Shown: positions 1 through 10,123 of the stretch, piece by piece | Position numbering within the stretch: position 1 is the stretch's first letter | Layout of the letters: each line of letters starts with the position of its first letter | NCBI RefSeq assembly: GCF_026241225.1 | Contig: NZ_JAPFQP010000001.1 | Coordinates: 1-64,000, forward strand | DNA from: Lentiprolixibacter aurantiacus | GTDB taxonomy: Bacteria > Bacteroidota > Bacteroidia > Flavobacteriales > Flavobacteriaceae | DNA: 64,000 nt | Direction of reading: 5' to 3' | Notes under the pieces: generated by a model | The model's input: only the letters and a program-made list of their open reading frames with translations | Database searches by the model: none | Told to the model about the DNA's origin: nothing | Program-made: the position numbers and the translations under genes

Positions 1-324
1 AGTACCAGTGTGGGGGATCCCCCTCTCAGGGCCCCTACTTATCGTTGCCTAGGTAAGCCGTTACCTTACCTACTAGCTAATAAGACGCATAGCCATCTTT
101 TACCGCCGTAACTTTAAACGTTTTACGATGCCGTAAAACATTACTATGGGATATTAATCCGGATTTCTCCGGGCTATCTCCCTGTAAAAGGTAGGTTCTA
201 TACGCGTTACGCACCCGTGCGCCGGTCGTCAGCGGTTTGCAAGCAAACCCTGTTACCCCTCGACTTGCATGTGTTAAGCCTGCCGCTAGCGTTCATCCTG
301 AGCCAGGATCAAACTCTTCATCGT
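1..324 (-). rRNA. rrs: 16S ribosomal RNA, 5' portion (partial)
   Basis: The reverse complement contains the universal bacterial 16S start, AGAGTTTGATCCTGGCTCAG, at 316-297. Counting back by alignment to the E. coli 5' end puts the mature start near 324. Only the first 324 or so bases are present; the gene continues off the left edge. The sequence around 240-300 also matches the conserved 5' domain pattern. This is the start of an rRNA operon transcribed leftward from the promoter at 539-569. Confidence 0.97.
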
Positions 325-656
325 TAAATCATAATAATCACTAACGAACCCGAATCCAAGATCCTGTCCCGTATCTCCTCATTGTTTTGGAAATAATTCT
401 AATTTGTACTTCTTCTCATCAACCAACTAATTGGCCAACGAAAAAACGCTTGTCTCTGCCAATATTTCAATGAACTTTTGCTATTCTTACCCCACAGATC
501 CTAACCCATCATCCATCATCTCATCCGTAAAGCGGGTGCAAATATAGAGGACTTTTTTTGGTTGCACAACTGTTACTGAATTTTTTTTTGACAGTTTGAG
601 GACCCCTGTTAATAATCCCCAGCCAGAGAGCAACTTAGGGTAAATCAAATAGTATA
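325..656. other. rRNA leader and intergenic region
   Basis: No coding sequence is seen between the 16S start and the end of the porin gene. The part from 325 to about 532 should be the transcribed rRNA leader; the rest holds the promoter at 539-569 and the 3' flank of the porin gene. The strands converge into the leader: the porin gene on the minus strand reads toward it from the right, and no strong terminator is visible between the two. Confidence 0.6.
539..569 (-). promoter_or_regulatory. rRNA operon promoter (Bacteroidetes type)
   Basis: On the minus strand there is TTG at 569-567, exactly 20 bases, then TATATTTG at 546-539. This matches the Bacteroidetes primary-sigma promoter (TTG/TTTG, 19-21 bases, TAnnTTTG). 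It lies about 215 bases upstream of the 16S 5' end, a plausible leader length. A T/A-rich tract just upstream (577-600) could act as an UP-like element. Confidence 0.8.
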
Positions 657-2645
657 TCAGGAGAAAAAATTCCAGACAAGTCCAAACCGGATCACAAAGT
701 CACGGTAGGGATAATCCGGGGCCGCATAAAAGGTATTGCCGGTAAATGAAGAATTAAAGTGCTCTGCCTTTAAATAAATACGCGTTTGTCTCACCTTGGC
801 GTTGATAAAGAAATCCATCATGGGGAAGCCACCAAGCTCTTCCCGGTTCTGCACATAAAACTCTGCAAGCAATGGATTGTAGGCATCCATATTATAACTG
901 GTAAAATACTTAAAGGTAATACCAGTTTGAATATACATCGCTTTCCTAAAGATGTCATCCGAAAAATAAAGGGTGTTCCGTGTTACCAGCTGCGGAAGGT
1001 TCAGAATATTACCGGACTGGTCTACCTGCTGATACATTAATGTATTGTTAAGCGCCCATTTTCGGTAACGGAATTCCTTTGCGTATTTTACCTTGAGCAC
1101 ATTAATACTGTTGCCGGCCTGAAACGGTCTAACAAAAGCATTCTCCGTTCCAGCCTCAATTTGCTCCGAACTTGCCGTGGAGGCAAAATAATTGTAATTG
1201 TTGAGCACACTGTATTTTATGGAAAGATCCCCCCATACCTGGGAAGCGAGATCAAACTGAAGGCTGCTCACCTGCTCCTTATCAAAAATTGCATCGTTTT
1301 GCCAGTTGTAATTTTCATACTCGGACTGATACAGCAAATAATTGAAATCCGGCAATCGGGATGAGGCATGCAGGCTGGCCCCAATACTGTGCTTATCGTT
1401 AATCTTATAATTAGCATTGGCCGTAAGGAAATAATCCGTCAATTCACCCGCCAGGGTATAGGAACCGTTACCTTTTAGTTTAAAATTGCCAATGGCTTTT
1501 TCATACTGAGCGCCAAGGCTTATTTCTTCGCCCTGCAGCCTGTTGGTAATGGTCTGGTTTTCCGTAATCAGAATACTATTGAAATAGTAATCGTAATTGT
1601 ATATGCTGGCATATCCACTAAGTGTCCCCAGCAAGCGATTGCTGAAATTTACCGCAACCTGGTTAGTAAAGGTCTTGAGAGTAGCCTTATCGTCTATAGG
1701 ACTGAGAATTGTGGAGCCAAAAAAGTCCTGCTGGGCATCCTGCTGGAACTGGTAGTATTTGGTTTCGTAATTAAAGGTATGTCCGAATGTCAAAGAAGTT
1801 GACCTGCGACCCAGTGAATCCTGCTGTGGCTTAACCAGGGCGTACTGATGATCCAGGTAATACCTTTTCCCCAAAACCTTGTTACGGGCATTGGTGAAAT
1901 TCACATCCAGTCTGGACCGGTCTGAAAATTGTGGATCCTCCGATTCAAATTGCAACTCTTTCTCGGATAAGCCCCCGTTCTCTTCTCCAATAATGTCCTG
2001 GGCTGCAATATGTGCCCGGAACTGATAACGGCCATTTCTGGTGATATAATTGGCCGTGGTTCGGAAATTGCCGGACTCTGCCTGACTGTACTGGTATTTT
2101 CCCAGAGAACGAAAGCCTTTAAAGGCAATGGAAAAATTAAACCTCCTGGACGTATTTACCGCCAAAAGGGCATCAAGCAATTGTCCCTGTTCAAAAGTAG
2201 TTTTGAAAAAGAGATCGGTCATGGGGGTAGCCACGTTGTAATACTTCATATCCTCGATCTCTTCATAATTGAAGTGGCGGGCAGTGGCCCCTATCCTGGG
2301 GTACAATTGTATCCGGTCCAGATTTGCGCCAAGGCGGTTGTACGGCTGCCCCACATTCGAAAAGGGCATGAGTTCAAAATCGTCTGTCCGAAGATAATTA
2401 TAACGATACTCTTTTTGTATGGTCAGGGTGGTATCCAGATAGGTGGTATCCCGATCATGGGTAATGATCTTGTAATTCTTTATGGTGATCTCCTCTGCTC
2501 CTTCCTGAGGCCTAGCAGGTATATTTTTCAGTGACTTTTCTAGTCTGGTAGTATCTAACTGTTTCCTGGAAACTGGCTGTTTATCCTGGGCAAGCAGAAT
2601 AATCCCAAAGAACATAAAAAAGAGCAGTATGCAATATTTCATCAT
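657..2645 (-). CDS. Putative Bacteroidetes porin (Porin_10-like)
   Basis: A predicted 662-residue outer-membrane beta-barrel protein. I placed the start at the Met pair 2645/2642 because it opens a clean signal peptide (MMKYCIL, hydrophobic run, then LLAQ); an upstream in-frame Met at 2741 would add 32 residues of non-signal sequence. The mature protein has a short linker and then a long stretch of alternating polar/aromatic residues, and ends in a hydrophobic aromatic segment finishing in Phe-Ser, as barrel proteins do. The region around residues 100-170 (ARHFNYEEIEDMKYYNV, then TPMTDLFF) resembles the family annotated as putative porin in Bacteroidetes. Substrate is unknown. It stands alone, upstream of the rRNA promoter. 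Confidence 0.8.
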   Translation of the reverse strand: MMKYCILLFFMFFGIILLAQDKQPVSRKQLDTTRLEKSLKNIPARPQEGAEEITIKNYKIITHDRDTTYLDTTLTIQKEYRYNYLRTDDFELMPFSNVGQPYNRLGANLDRIQLYPRIGATARHFNYEEIEDMKYYNVATPMTDLFFKTTFEQGQLLDALLAVNTSRRFNFSIAFKGFRSLGKYQYSQAESGNFRTTANYITRNGRYQFRAHIAAQDIIGEENGGLSEKELQFESEDPQFSDRSRLDVNFTNARNKVLGKRYYLDHQYALVKPQQDSLGRRSTSLTFGHTFNYETKYYQFQQDAQQDFFGSTILSPIDDKATLKTFTNQVAVNFSNRLLGTLSGYASIYNYDYYFNSILITENQTITNRLQGEEISLGAQYEKAIGNFKLKGNGSYTLAGELTDYFLTANANYKINDKHSIGASLHASSRLPDFNYLLYQSEYENYNWQNDAIFDKEQVSSLQFDLASQVWGDLSIKYSVLNNYNYFASTASSEQIEAGTENAFVRPFQAGNSINVLKVKYAKEFRYRKWALNNTLMYQQVDQSGNILNLPQLVTRNTLYFSDDIFRKAMYIQTGITFKYFTSYNMDAYNPLLAEFYVQNREELGGFPMMDFFINAKVRQTRIYLKAEHFNSSFTGNTFYAAPDYPYRDFVIRFGLVWNFFS

Positions 2646-2837
2646 AAATCTTAACGGAAACAAAGTTAGTTTTTTTTGATTAGCCCTGGAGGAAAGTTCT
2701 CTTAATTGCCTGAACCGGTCACAACTCGGTAATGAAGTCACAGGTTACCCGTTAGCATCACTTTAACAGGGTATTTGATCGCAAAAAATTGAGAATTAGT
2801 GATAAAATCCTGATATTTAGCTGCCAAAAAAAATGCT

Positions 2838-5800
2838 ATGCTAAGAGTTCTACTTCTTACACTTTTCCTGTGCGCTATAGCAACCTACGGCCAGGTTAAT
2901 CCGCAGGAGCCATTTGTGGATCCCGGTGACGGTTCCCAGGGAATATATTCGAACATTCCCGGCAAACCCGTTAACCTTTATAAGATAAAGGAGCAGATGG
3001 ATGCCTACTGGGCAGAGCGTGATCCTAGTGCCAAAGGAAGTGGCTATAAGCCTTACAAGCGCTGGGAGAACTACTGGCTGAATTTTGTTGACCAGAATGG
3101 GAATCTGCCCACTGCCAAGGAATTATATGATTCCTGGCAATCCAAAGCCAGCTCAGCAAAAACACCCAATCCCACTGCCAACTGGTCGCCCATAGGGCCC
3201 TTTAATCCCGGGACTTTGGGGAATCGTCTGCCAGGAACTGGCAGGATCAATGCCATTGCTGTTGACCCCAACAACCCGGATGTATGGTATGCAGGAGCAC
3301 CTGCGGGAGGAATATGGAAATCTACCAATGCGGGCGGCAGCTGGACCAATTTGTTTGACAATTTCCCGCAAATAGGAGTTTCGGGAATTGCTATCGATCC
3401 CAATAACTCCAACATTATTTATATAGCCACAGGGGATGATGATGCGGCAGATTCTTATAGTATCGGGGTATTTAAATCCCTGGATGGTGGACAAACCTGG
3501 AACCAAACAGATCTGAATCCATCGAATACCAGCGTAAGTTCCCTGATGAATGAGATCGTCATGGATCCCACAGATTCAAACACACTCTGGGTGGGGACCA
3601 GTTTTGGTTTGTATAAAACGACAAATGGGGGAGATAATTGGAACCGGGTACTAAATGGTTATATTTCCGACTTTAAACTTAAACCGGGGAGTCCTGATAC
3701 CGTATATGCTGTAAGGAATGCTCATATTGGTGGAGGCGGAAACGCTACAGCCTACTTTAAAACAACGGATGGGGGAGCAACTTTTGCTCCAATGGATGAT
3801 GCTGTAAATCCTATTCTCCCCTCTTCCTGCGGACGAGTAGTCCTGGGTGTTTCCCCTGCGGATCCTGAAGTGCTATATATCCTTGCTGCAAATACAGGTA
3901 TAGAAGATAATAATTTTGAATACCAGGGCCTTTACAAGTCCACAGACAGCGGAGCAACATTTACAGAAAGTCCAAACACAACAGACATTATGGAATCCAG
4001 CCAGGCCTGGTTTGACCTCGCTCTTGAAGTTTCACCTGCCAATGCCAATGAATTATACATGGGCTGTCTCAACATTTGGAAGAGTCTGAATGGAGGAAAT
4101 AGCTGGAGTAAGCTTAATAATTGGTTTGTCAATAATGCAGCCTATACTCATGCTGACATTCATACCCTTAAAATAATAAACGGAAATGTCTATGCGGGTA
4201 CAGACGGTGGTCTCTATATCTCCGATGATAGCGGTGCATCCTTTACAGATGTTACATCGAATATGGCCGTGACCCAATTCTATAAGATATCCATTGCCGG
4301 GAGTAATAGCAATAAGATTACCGGCGGCACACAGGATAATTCGGGCTATATTTTCAATGATAATACGTGGAATATATTCACCGGCGGAGATGGAATGGAT
4401 TATGAGTTTGATCCCAACAATCCGAACATTGCCTATGGATTTTCGCAGCGCGGCCAGGTCTTGTTTATTACAACAAATTCCGGTCAATCCGTGACTACCA
4501 TTGGTGCACCACGAGACGAAAATGGTGATAGGATAAGCGGAAACTGGATTACCCCCCTGGCCGTTGGCAGTGACAGTCAGGTTTATGCTGGTTTTGATGC
4601 CATCTACCGCCTCAACGGGAATGCATGGGAAAAACTATACACCATACCCAGTACCGATGGGGGTATTGAGGACATTGAGGTAGACCCTAACAATCCTCAG
4701 GTTATTTATGCAGCAGAGGGATCCTTTGTTCAGCGCAGTGCGGACGGCGGCCAAACCTTTAGTGCCTTTTTTAACGCAGGTGCTTTGATATCGGATATTG
4801 CTATAAACACCAATGACGGTTCAGCCATCTACGTGGCAACTTCAAGACGGGCAGGCATATCCCAGTCTTCCCAACAGTCCGTTACACGAAGGGTATTTAA
4901 AGTCCCGGTAAATAATGGCGTGGCCGGAAGGGAAATAGACATAACCGGAAACCTGCCTACGGATCAGGCCTTTTTTGCCCTGGCACATCAGGGAAGGCAT
5001 ACGGACAACCCGGTATATGTTGGCACTAACCTGGGTGTTTATCGTATTGACGATACCCTTATAAACGAGAATAATGAATCCCTTACTCAGTGGGAAGAGT
5101 ATTTTACCAACTTACCAAGTGTTGCGGTAAGTGATTTGGAAATAAGTGTGGAAGACGAAGTAATAGTGGCTTCTACCTATGGTCGCGGATCCTGGAAGTC
5201 GGCAATACCCATCCAGGTCCCTGACAATGATATTCGTCTAGTCTCTGTAATTCCCGAAACCGAACGAATTCTTTGCGGGGAAATTTTCCCTGAAATCCTG
5301 GTGGAGAACAAAGGACTGAATCCTATTACCAGTATCGATATTACCTACCGTTTAAATGGGGGTGCTGATCAGAGTCTTACCGAAACGGTTACCCTCAACC
5401 CGGGGGAAACTACCACACTGTTCCTTCCTTCCCTTAATATTGCAAACACAGGTCCGGCTACACTTGAAGTGGAGACTACCATCGCCAATGATACTTTTTC
5501 GGACAATAATTCGGTCAGCCAGACCTTTTTTTCCAATGCCTTTGGCGTGGGGGATGCCCTGAACACCTTTGAATCCGCCAGCGATGATCTCATTAGTTAT
5601 AACGACGGTAATCCAAATTCCGGCCTATGGGAGCGTGGGGTGCCAAGCGGTACTTTATTGAATCAGGCTGCTTCAGGAACACAGGTTTATGGAACCAACC
5701 TTTCTGGCAACTATCCGGACGGGGTAAAAAGTTACCTGGTGAGCAATTGCTATGAGTTCTCCACCATCCTGGCACCCGTATTAAAATTTTCTATGGCATA

Positions 5801-7187
5801 TGACCTGGAAGCTAATTTCGACATTGTCTATGTGGAGTACTCCACGGATGATGGTGCTAACTGGAACGTGCTTGGCAGCATAAACAGTCAGCCCAACTGG
5901 TATAACAGCGACCGTACCAATGAAAATTCAGGAAGCGATAACGATTGCCAGAACTGCCCCGGGGCGCAGTGGACAGGTACTAATGCCACTCTAACTGAAT
6001 ATGCTTATGATTTCGTTGCCAATGCGGCTCTCGGGGAAACAGACCTGACCAATGAACCCAATATTATTTTCCGGATTGTATTTCACTCGGATCCTTCAGT
6101 AAACCTGGAGGGGGTTGTAATTGACGATTTTGTGGTGGAAGGTTTCCAGGACGACGATGATGACGATAACGATGGTATCCTCGATGTTGATGATAACTGC
6201 CCGTTAGTGGGTAATGCTGATCAACTCGATACCGATGGTGACGGCCTGGGTGACGCCTGTGATGAGGACGATGATAACGACGGCGTATTGGATGTGGACG
6301 ACAATTGTCCACTGGTAGCCAACCCGGATCAGGCAGATACAGATGGGGACGGTATAGGAGATGTTTGCGATGAGGATGCAGACAATGATGGTGTGCCCAA
6401 TGATCTGGACCTCTGTGATGATACCCCGGCCGGTTCAGTTGTTGATGTAACCGGATGCCCCATATTTACGCTTCCCCCTGATAACTTCAGGATTCAGACT
6501 GTTGGGGAATCCTGCAGAAACAGCAATAATGGTAGTATTACTATTACAGCTGTACAGAGCCTGGATTATACGGCAACGGTTAGCGGACCTAATACAGATG
6601 AGACGCTTAACTTCACCGAAACCTTGCAAATATCGCCACTTTCAACAGGGGAATACACGGTTTGCATTACCGTAGCAGGTCAGGTTGATTATGAAGTTTG
6701 TTACACGCTTAATGTCCCGCAACCCGAGGATTTATCGGTCTCTTCAAGGATCAGCTCATTGGATAATGAGGTGATCATCAGTCTTGCCGGGGGACAGGCG
6801 TATACCATAAGACTAAACAATGAGGTATTCCAGACAACGGATAGTGAGATTACGCTGCCTTTAAGCAAAATAGAAAATACTTTACTGGTTAGTACAGACA
6901 AGGCATGCCAGGGTACTTACGAGGAAACTATTTTCCTGAGTTCAAAATTACTGGTATACCCCAATCCGGTGGAAGGCAGTAATTTAAATATTTTCATGGG
7001 TGATAATGAGTTAGAAGAGGTAGAAGTGACCCTCTTCACCCTGAATGGAATTGAGGTAATGAGCAAAAAATATGCTCTTCTTAATCGTGAAGTTAGCCTA
7101 AACCTGGGCGGGTTAGCCAAGGGGGTATACTTACTGAATATTCGTACAGCACGTTCACTGGTGAACTATAAAATATTGCGCAAATGA
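2838..7187 (+). CDS. Giant T9SS-secreted Asp-box and thrombospondin-3 repeat protein
   Basis: 1449 residues with a signal peptide ([19 protein letters not shown]). Residues about 110-790 carry at least nine Asp-box-like motifs (for example [24 protein letters not shown]), as in BNR/sortilin-type beta-propellers. A CARDB-like segment follows, then a jelly-roll-like region. Residues about 1104-1207 hold Asp-rich thrombospondin type 3 repeats ([26 protein letters not shown]) expected to bind calcium. The C-terminal 80 residues match a T9SS type A sorting domain ([13 protein letters not shown], then GVYLLNI), so export and surface anchoring by the Por system are likely. The frame from an earlier ATG at 2833 stops at once, so 2838 is the start. 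Its stop overlaps the start of the next gene by four bases. The ligand or substrate is unknown. Confidence 0.9.
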   Translation: MLRVLLLTLFLCAIATYGQVNPQEPFVDPGDGSQGIYSNIPGKPVNLYKIKEQMDAYWAERDPSAKGSGYKPYKRWENYWLNFVDQNGNLPTAKELYDSWQSKASSAKTPNPTANWSPIGPFNPGTLGNRLPGTGRINAIAVDPNNPDVWYAGAPAGGIWKSTNAGGSWTNLFDNFPQIGVSGIAIDPNNSNIIYIATGDDDAADSYSIGVFKSLDGGQTWNQTDLNPSNTSVSSLMNEIVMDPTDSNTLWVGTSFGLYKTTNGGDNWNRVLNGYISDFKLKPGSPDTVYAVRNAHIGGGGNATAYFKTTDGGATFAPMDDAVNPILPSSCGRVVLGVSPADPEVLYILAANTGIEDNNFEYQGLYKSTDSGATFTESPNTTDIMESSQAWFDLALEVSPANANELYMGCLNIWKSLNGGNSWSKLNNWFVNNAAYTHADIHTLKIINGNVYAGTDGGLYISDDSGASFTDVTSNMAVTQFYKISIAGSNSNKITGGTQDNSGYIFNDNTWNIFTGGDGMDYEFDPNNPNIAYGFSQRGQVLFITTNSGQSVTTIGAPRDENGDRISGNWITPLAVGSDSQVYAGFDAIYRLNGNAWEKLYTIPSTDGGIEDIEVDPNNPQVIYAAEGSFVQRSADGGQTFSAFFNAGALISDIAINTNDGSAIYVATSRRAGISQSSQQSVTRRVFKVPVNNGVAGREIDITGNLPTDQAFFALAHQGRHTDNPVYVGTNLGVYRIDDTLINENNESLTQWEEYFTNLPSVAVSDLEISVEDEVIVASTYGRGSWKSAIPIQVPDNDIRLVSVIPETERILCGEIFPEILVENKGLNPITSIDITYRLNGGADQSLTETVTLNPGETTTLFLPSLNIANTGPATLEVETTIANDTFSDNNSVSQTFFSNAFGVGDALNTFESASDDLISYNDGNPNSGLWERGVPSGTLLNQAASGTQVYGTNLSGNYPDGVKSYLVSNCYEFSTILAPVLKFSMAYDLEANFDIVYVEYSTDDGANWNVLGSINSQPNWYNSDRTNENSGSDNDCQNCPGAQWTGTNATLTEYAYDFVANAALGETDLTNEPNIIFRIVFHSDPSVNLEGVVIDDFVVEGFQDDDDDDNDGILDVDDNCPLVGNADQLDTDGDGLGDACDEDDDNDGVLDVDDNCPLVANPDQADTDGDGIGDVCDEDADNDGVPNDLDLCDDTPAGSVVDVTGCPIFTLPPDNFRIQTVGESCRNSNNGSITITAVQSLDYTATVSGPNTDETLNFTETLQISPLSTGEYTVCITVAGQVDYEVCYTLNVPQPEDLSVSSRISSLDNEVIISLAGGQAYTIRLNNEVFQTTDSEITLPLSKIENTLLVSTDKACQGTYEETIFLSSKLLVYPNPVEGSNLNIFMGDNELEEVEVTLFTLNGIEVMSKKYALLNREVSLNLGGLAKGVYLLNIRTARSLVNYKILRK

Positions 7188-7903
7188 GTTGGAAAGTGAA
7201 ACTGAATATATTACTGCTGTCGGGACTTTTTATAGCCTGTGGCGGCGGAAGTGACAACCCGGGGTCAGATCCCGATCCGGAACCCGATCCCGTCCCTGCC
7301 CCCAGGGCAACCACGCTAATTTTTCCGGAAAATAACAGTGAATGCACAACAGGGGTGGTAGTCAGTGATACCCAAAGTCAGGTTTTATTCGAGTGGAACG
7401 AATCGGAAAATACGGATTCCTATGAGGTAAATCTCAGAAACCTGAATACCAATAATACTTCAAGGTTTACCTCCAACACCAATAGCGTTAATATTACGCT
7501 CAACAGGGGCACACCCTATGAATGGTTTGTGGTTTCCCGTGCCGATGGCACCAGTGAAACGGCCAACAGCCCTTCCTGGAGGTTTTACAATGAGGGACCA
7601 GGTATCGAGAATTACGCTCCCTTCCCCGCTGTGGCCATCAGTCCGGAAAGGGGTGCCATTTTGAACGGGATCACATCTGTAGATCTATCCTGGACGGGAA
7701 GTGACGTGGATAACGACATAGTAGATTATGAGGTATATCTGGACACCAATACTGACCCTACAACTTCTTTGGGCATAACGGCAGAGACCAGTCTGCCGGA
7801 TGTCGCAGTGAGTGCAGGTAACGTTTACTACTGGAAAGTGGTTACCCGGGATAGTCAGGGCAACAGTTCTACTTCTGAAATCTTTCAATTCCGTGTAGAC
7901 TAA
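7184..7903 (+). CDS. Lipoprotein with fibronectin-III-like domains
   Basis: 239 residues. The N-terminus is a lipoprotein signal ending in LFIAC, followed by [17 protein letters not shown], a glycine/acidic/proline linker typical of surface-exposed Bacteroidetes lipoproteins. Two repeated beta-rich modules follow (about residues 45-130 and 145-239), each with a Trp in a FEWNES or DLSWTG context and a YEWFV or YYWKV strand, as in fibronectin type III-like folds. The ATG overlaps the stop of the giant T9SS protein (ATGA), so the two are almost certainly co-translated and probably work together at the cell surface. No catalytic motif is seen. Confidence 0.8.
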   Translation: MSWKVKLNILLLSGLFIACGGGSDNPGSDPDPEPDPVPAPRATTLIFPENNSECTTGVVVSDTQSQVLFEWNESENTDSYEVNLRNLNTNNTSRFTSNTNSVNITLNRGTPYEWFVVSRADGTSETANSPSWRFYNEGPGIENYAPFPAVAISPERGAILNGITSVDLSWTGSDVDNDIVDYEVYLDTNTDPTTSLGITAETSLPDVAVSAGNVYYWKVVTRDSQGNSSTSEIFQFRVD

Positions 7904-7997
7904 AATTTTCACAAAAGATTTGCATTAAAAACCTGCAAATGCTGGCTTTTTGCATGATTTTTGTGATTAATTATGAATTAACCCAAGGAAAATAAAA

Positions 7998-8681
7998 ATG
8001 AGATTACTATCCAAAACCATCTTTTCAGCAATTCTATTGCAAGCTATTATCGTTAATGCTCAGGTCTCCGTTAATCTGCCCTCTGCCTATATTCAGAATC
8101 AACTTGACGAGTCAGGTATACCAAAGAACGTAGTTGGGTCAGCATATGACACTGAGAACTTCAAATACGGAAGTGTACTGGTTAAAGGATCCGAATCGTA
8201 CAAGGCGCTATTACGATATAACGGTTTCAGGGATCAAATCGAGATGAAAAGCAGTGATAACAGCATTACGGTATTAATGAAACGCAATTACATTAGTGCC
8301 AGAATTAATAATGAGTTAATCACCATCAGGAAATTTGAAGACGAAGGCCGGGAACGACAGGGTTATTTTAGTGTTATTGCCCAACACGGGGATTTTGAAC
8401 TCCTGCAGAGACGTCAGATTATTCTAAAAGAAGCGCAACAAGCTTCTTCCTCTTACGCCAAGGATAAACCCGCAAGGTTTGAAAAGGATTACAATTACTA
8501 TCTTCAGTATAAGGAAGACGGTGTTGCTAAAAAAGTAAGATTAAGTAAAAAGTCGGTCATTGATGCCCTACCTGCTGAATATCAGGATAAGGCAAATGCC
8601 CTGTGTAAAGAGAATAAATGGAAATTAAAAACAGAAGCTGAAGTAGGTTTATTGCTTCAGAAACTGATTGAGACAACATAA
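7998..8681 (+). CDS. Secreted protein of unknown function
   Basis: 227 residues with a signal peptide (MRLLSKTIFSAILLQAIIVNAQ). I do not recognise the family. The body is mixed alpha/beta and charged. The middle reads like a DKxxIVLQREL-type secreted protein with basic stretches (KDKPARFEKDYNYYLQY), and the last 60 residues look helical (KKVRLSKKSVIDALP). It sits 94 bases after the lipoprotein gene and is followed by a strong terminator at 8716-8752, so it may be the last gene of the same transcript or independently transcribed. A weak hairpin at about 7918-7942 lies in the gap. Confidence 0.7.
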   Translation: MRLLSKTIFSAILLQAIIVNAQVSVNLPSAYIQNQLDESGIPKNVVGSAYDTENFKYGSVLVKGSESYKALLRYNGFRDQIEMKSSDNSITVLMKRNYISARINNELITIRKFEDEGRERQGYFSVIAQHGDFELLQRRQIILKEAQQASSSYAKDKPARFEKDYNYYLQYKEDGVAKKVRLSKKSVIDALPAEYQDKANALCKENKWKLKTEAEVGLLLQKLIETT

Positions 8682-8715
8682 GGCTTTCAATTGGCATTGT
8701 TTGCCAGGAAAAAAT

Positions 8716-8752
8716 AAGGGTGTTGATAAAATATAATCAACACCCTTTTTCT
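8716..8752 (+). terminator. Rho-independent terminator
   Basis: A perfect 12-base-pair stem (AAGGGTGTTGAT pairing with ATCAACACCCTT), an 8-base loop and a T tract. It closes the plus-strand genes ending at 8681. Confidence 0.9.
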
Positions 8753-9224
8753 TATTTTATATTTTAAGAGTTCACCTGAGAAGGAATAAGAACGGTTTAT
8801 ATGATTGCACCTCAAAACGAAATAAGATCAATCTAAACAACAGGGTTCAGGTAAAAGGGTGTCCCAACAGTATCTTCAGGTCTATTAGCACTAGGGGTAA
8901 CGAATTACTTTTCAAAATATGATGAGCTTATGCCGTTAATCTCCGGGGAAGTGCTGCTGCTTTACTACTAAAAATACAGCACACTACTATGGACTTTTTG
9001 TATGCAAAACATTAGCCAGAAATACCGAGTATCATACTATAATATATCCTTTTATTAAAGCTACTGCGTTTTTGGTCCTTATTTAAAACTTTACGTGCTT
9101 ATTGCTAATCCTACTTAAAGGTTATTAATTTTCAGTTGCCGCTGAACACCTTTCTTACAGACCTTTTATTGATCTAATAGTGCATCGTGCTCATTTTATT
9201 GAAGGGGAGACTATTTATAAATAA
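8753..9224. other. AT-rich intergenic region, no gene seen
   Basis: About 470 bases between two terminators facing each other. I find no convincing reading frame, RNA gene or repeat. Base composition is more A/T-rich than the flanking genes. Confidence 0.6.
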
Positions 9225-9254
9225 AAAAGCCCCGGAAACATTTCCAGGGCTTTT
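9225..9254 (-). terminator. Terminator of the SusC/SusD operon
   Basis: A stem AAAAGCCC plus GGAAA pairs with TTTCC plus GGGCTTTT (one C/A mismatch) around a 2-base apparent loop. Read on the minus strand it is followed by a U tract. It lies 24 bases past the stop of the last operon gene. Confidence 0.88.
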
Positions 9255-9277
9255 AATAAAATATAATCTATTCTTAT

Positions 9278-10111
9278 TTATATTCCAGTCATTACAATAT
9301 CCACTGTAAAAGCAGTAGTAAATAAATTCTGACTTAGAGTAATAGTGAATTGATCATCACAGGATGAATAAACTCCTGAACTTGGTCCAGAATAATCAAA
9401 CCCAACTTCTGGTACAGTATCTCCTATAAAGTCAACCGTAAAGTCTTCATTGAGAACAATGGTCCCGGGATATATATAAATGCCACTAAAACCAGCACTT
9501 CCAGTTGCCCAAGCCACAAACTCAGGACCCCATGAAGAGGTAATAGTCCATTGGTTATCCGTTCCAGGAACAGGAACCAAATCTACTGTATGCGAAGGAG
9601 CTTCTGCTCCAAAGGCAAACACGCGAACACCATAGGAGTCAGAAATTTCTGTCGGACAGTCATTGTCGTTAATGGTAAAAACAGCCGAGGTTCCTTCAAG
9701 ACCCTCACCAGCAACCCCTACCGGAACTGAACTGGATTCACTTAACTCAACCCGGATAACTACATTGCCATCCGCATCTAGATTATCTATTGGAGTTATT
9801 GTGATTTCTCCAGTGAACTCTCCTTCAGGAATATCCAACACCCCATTAGCCGGGCTAACTTCAAACCTGGAAGCATCGCCACTCTCAATGATCACGTCAA
9901 AATTTACGCTTACACCAGAACTATTTTCACCGGAGCCCAAAAGCACTCCAATAGTCATGGCGTCACCATCTTCAAATGTAGAAGCAGAAGTCGACTGGAA
10001 TTGTACAAAACCATCTCCTACATTATATAGTCTATTGTCACCTAGATCCTCACAACTAATCGCGAAGAGGACAATAACTGAAAAAATTAAAGCTTTATAA
10101 ACTTGTCTCAT
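9278..10111 (-). CDS. Calx-beta-like surface lipoprotein of the SusC/SusD operon
   Basis: 277 residues with a lipoprotein signal (IVLFAISC, Cys20) and an acidic EDLGDN tail, an arrangement that favours surface export. Residues about 35-155 form a beta-sandwich with the DNDC ending and spacing typical of Calx-beta domains (PEGEFTGEITITPIDN, then AVFTINDND). The second half (160-277) is a separate beta-rich domain with Trp-rich loops (SSWGPEFVAWATG). It is the third gene of the operon, 12 bases after susD, so it is probably an accessory ligand-binding lipoprotein in the SusE/SusF position. Its sequence does not say what the ligand is. Confidence 0.8.
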   Translation of the reverse strand: MRQVYKALIFSVIVLFAISCEDLGDNRLYNVGDGFVQFQSTSASTFEDGDAMTIGVLLGSGENSSGVSVNFDVIIESGDASRFEVSPANGVLDIPEGEFTGEITITPIDNLDADGNVVIRVELSESSSVPVGVAGEGLEGTSAVFTINDNDCPTEISDSYGVRVFAFGAEAPSHTVDLVPVPGTDNQWTITSSWGPEFVAWATGSAGFSGIYIYPGTIVLNEDFTVDFIGDTVPEVGFDYSGPSSGVYSSCDDQFTITLSQNLFTTAFTVDIVMTGI

Positions 10112-10123
10112 CTTATTTAAATA

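Noticed and set aside
6150-6460. Asp-rich tract as a frameshifted low-complexity artefact
   Set aside because: It reads cleanly as thrombospondin type 3 repeats in frame.
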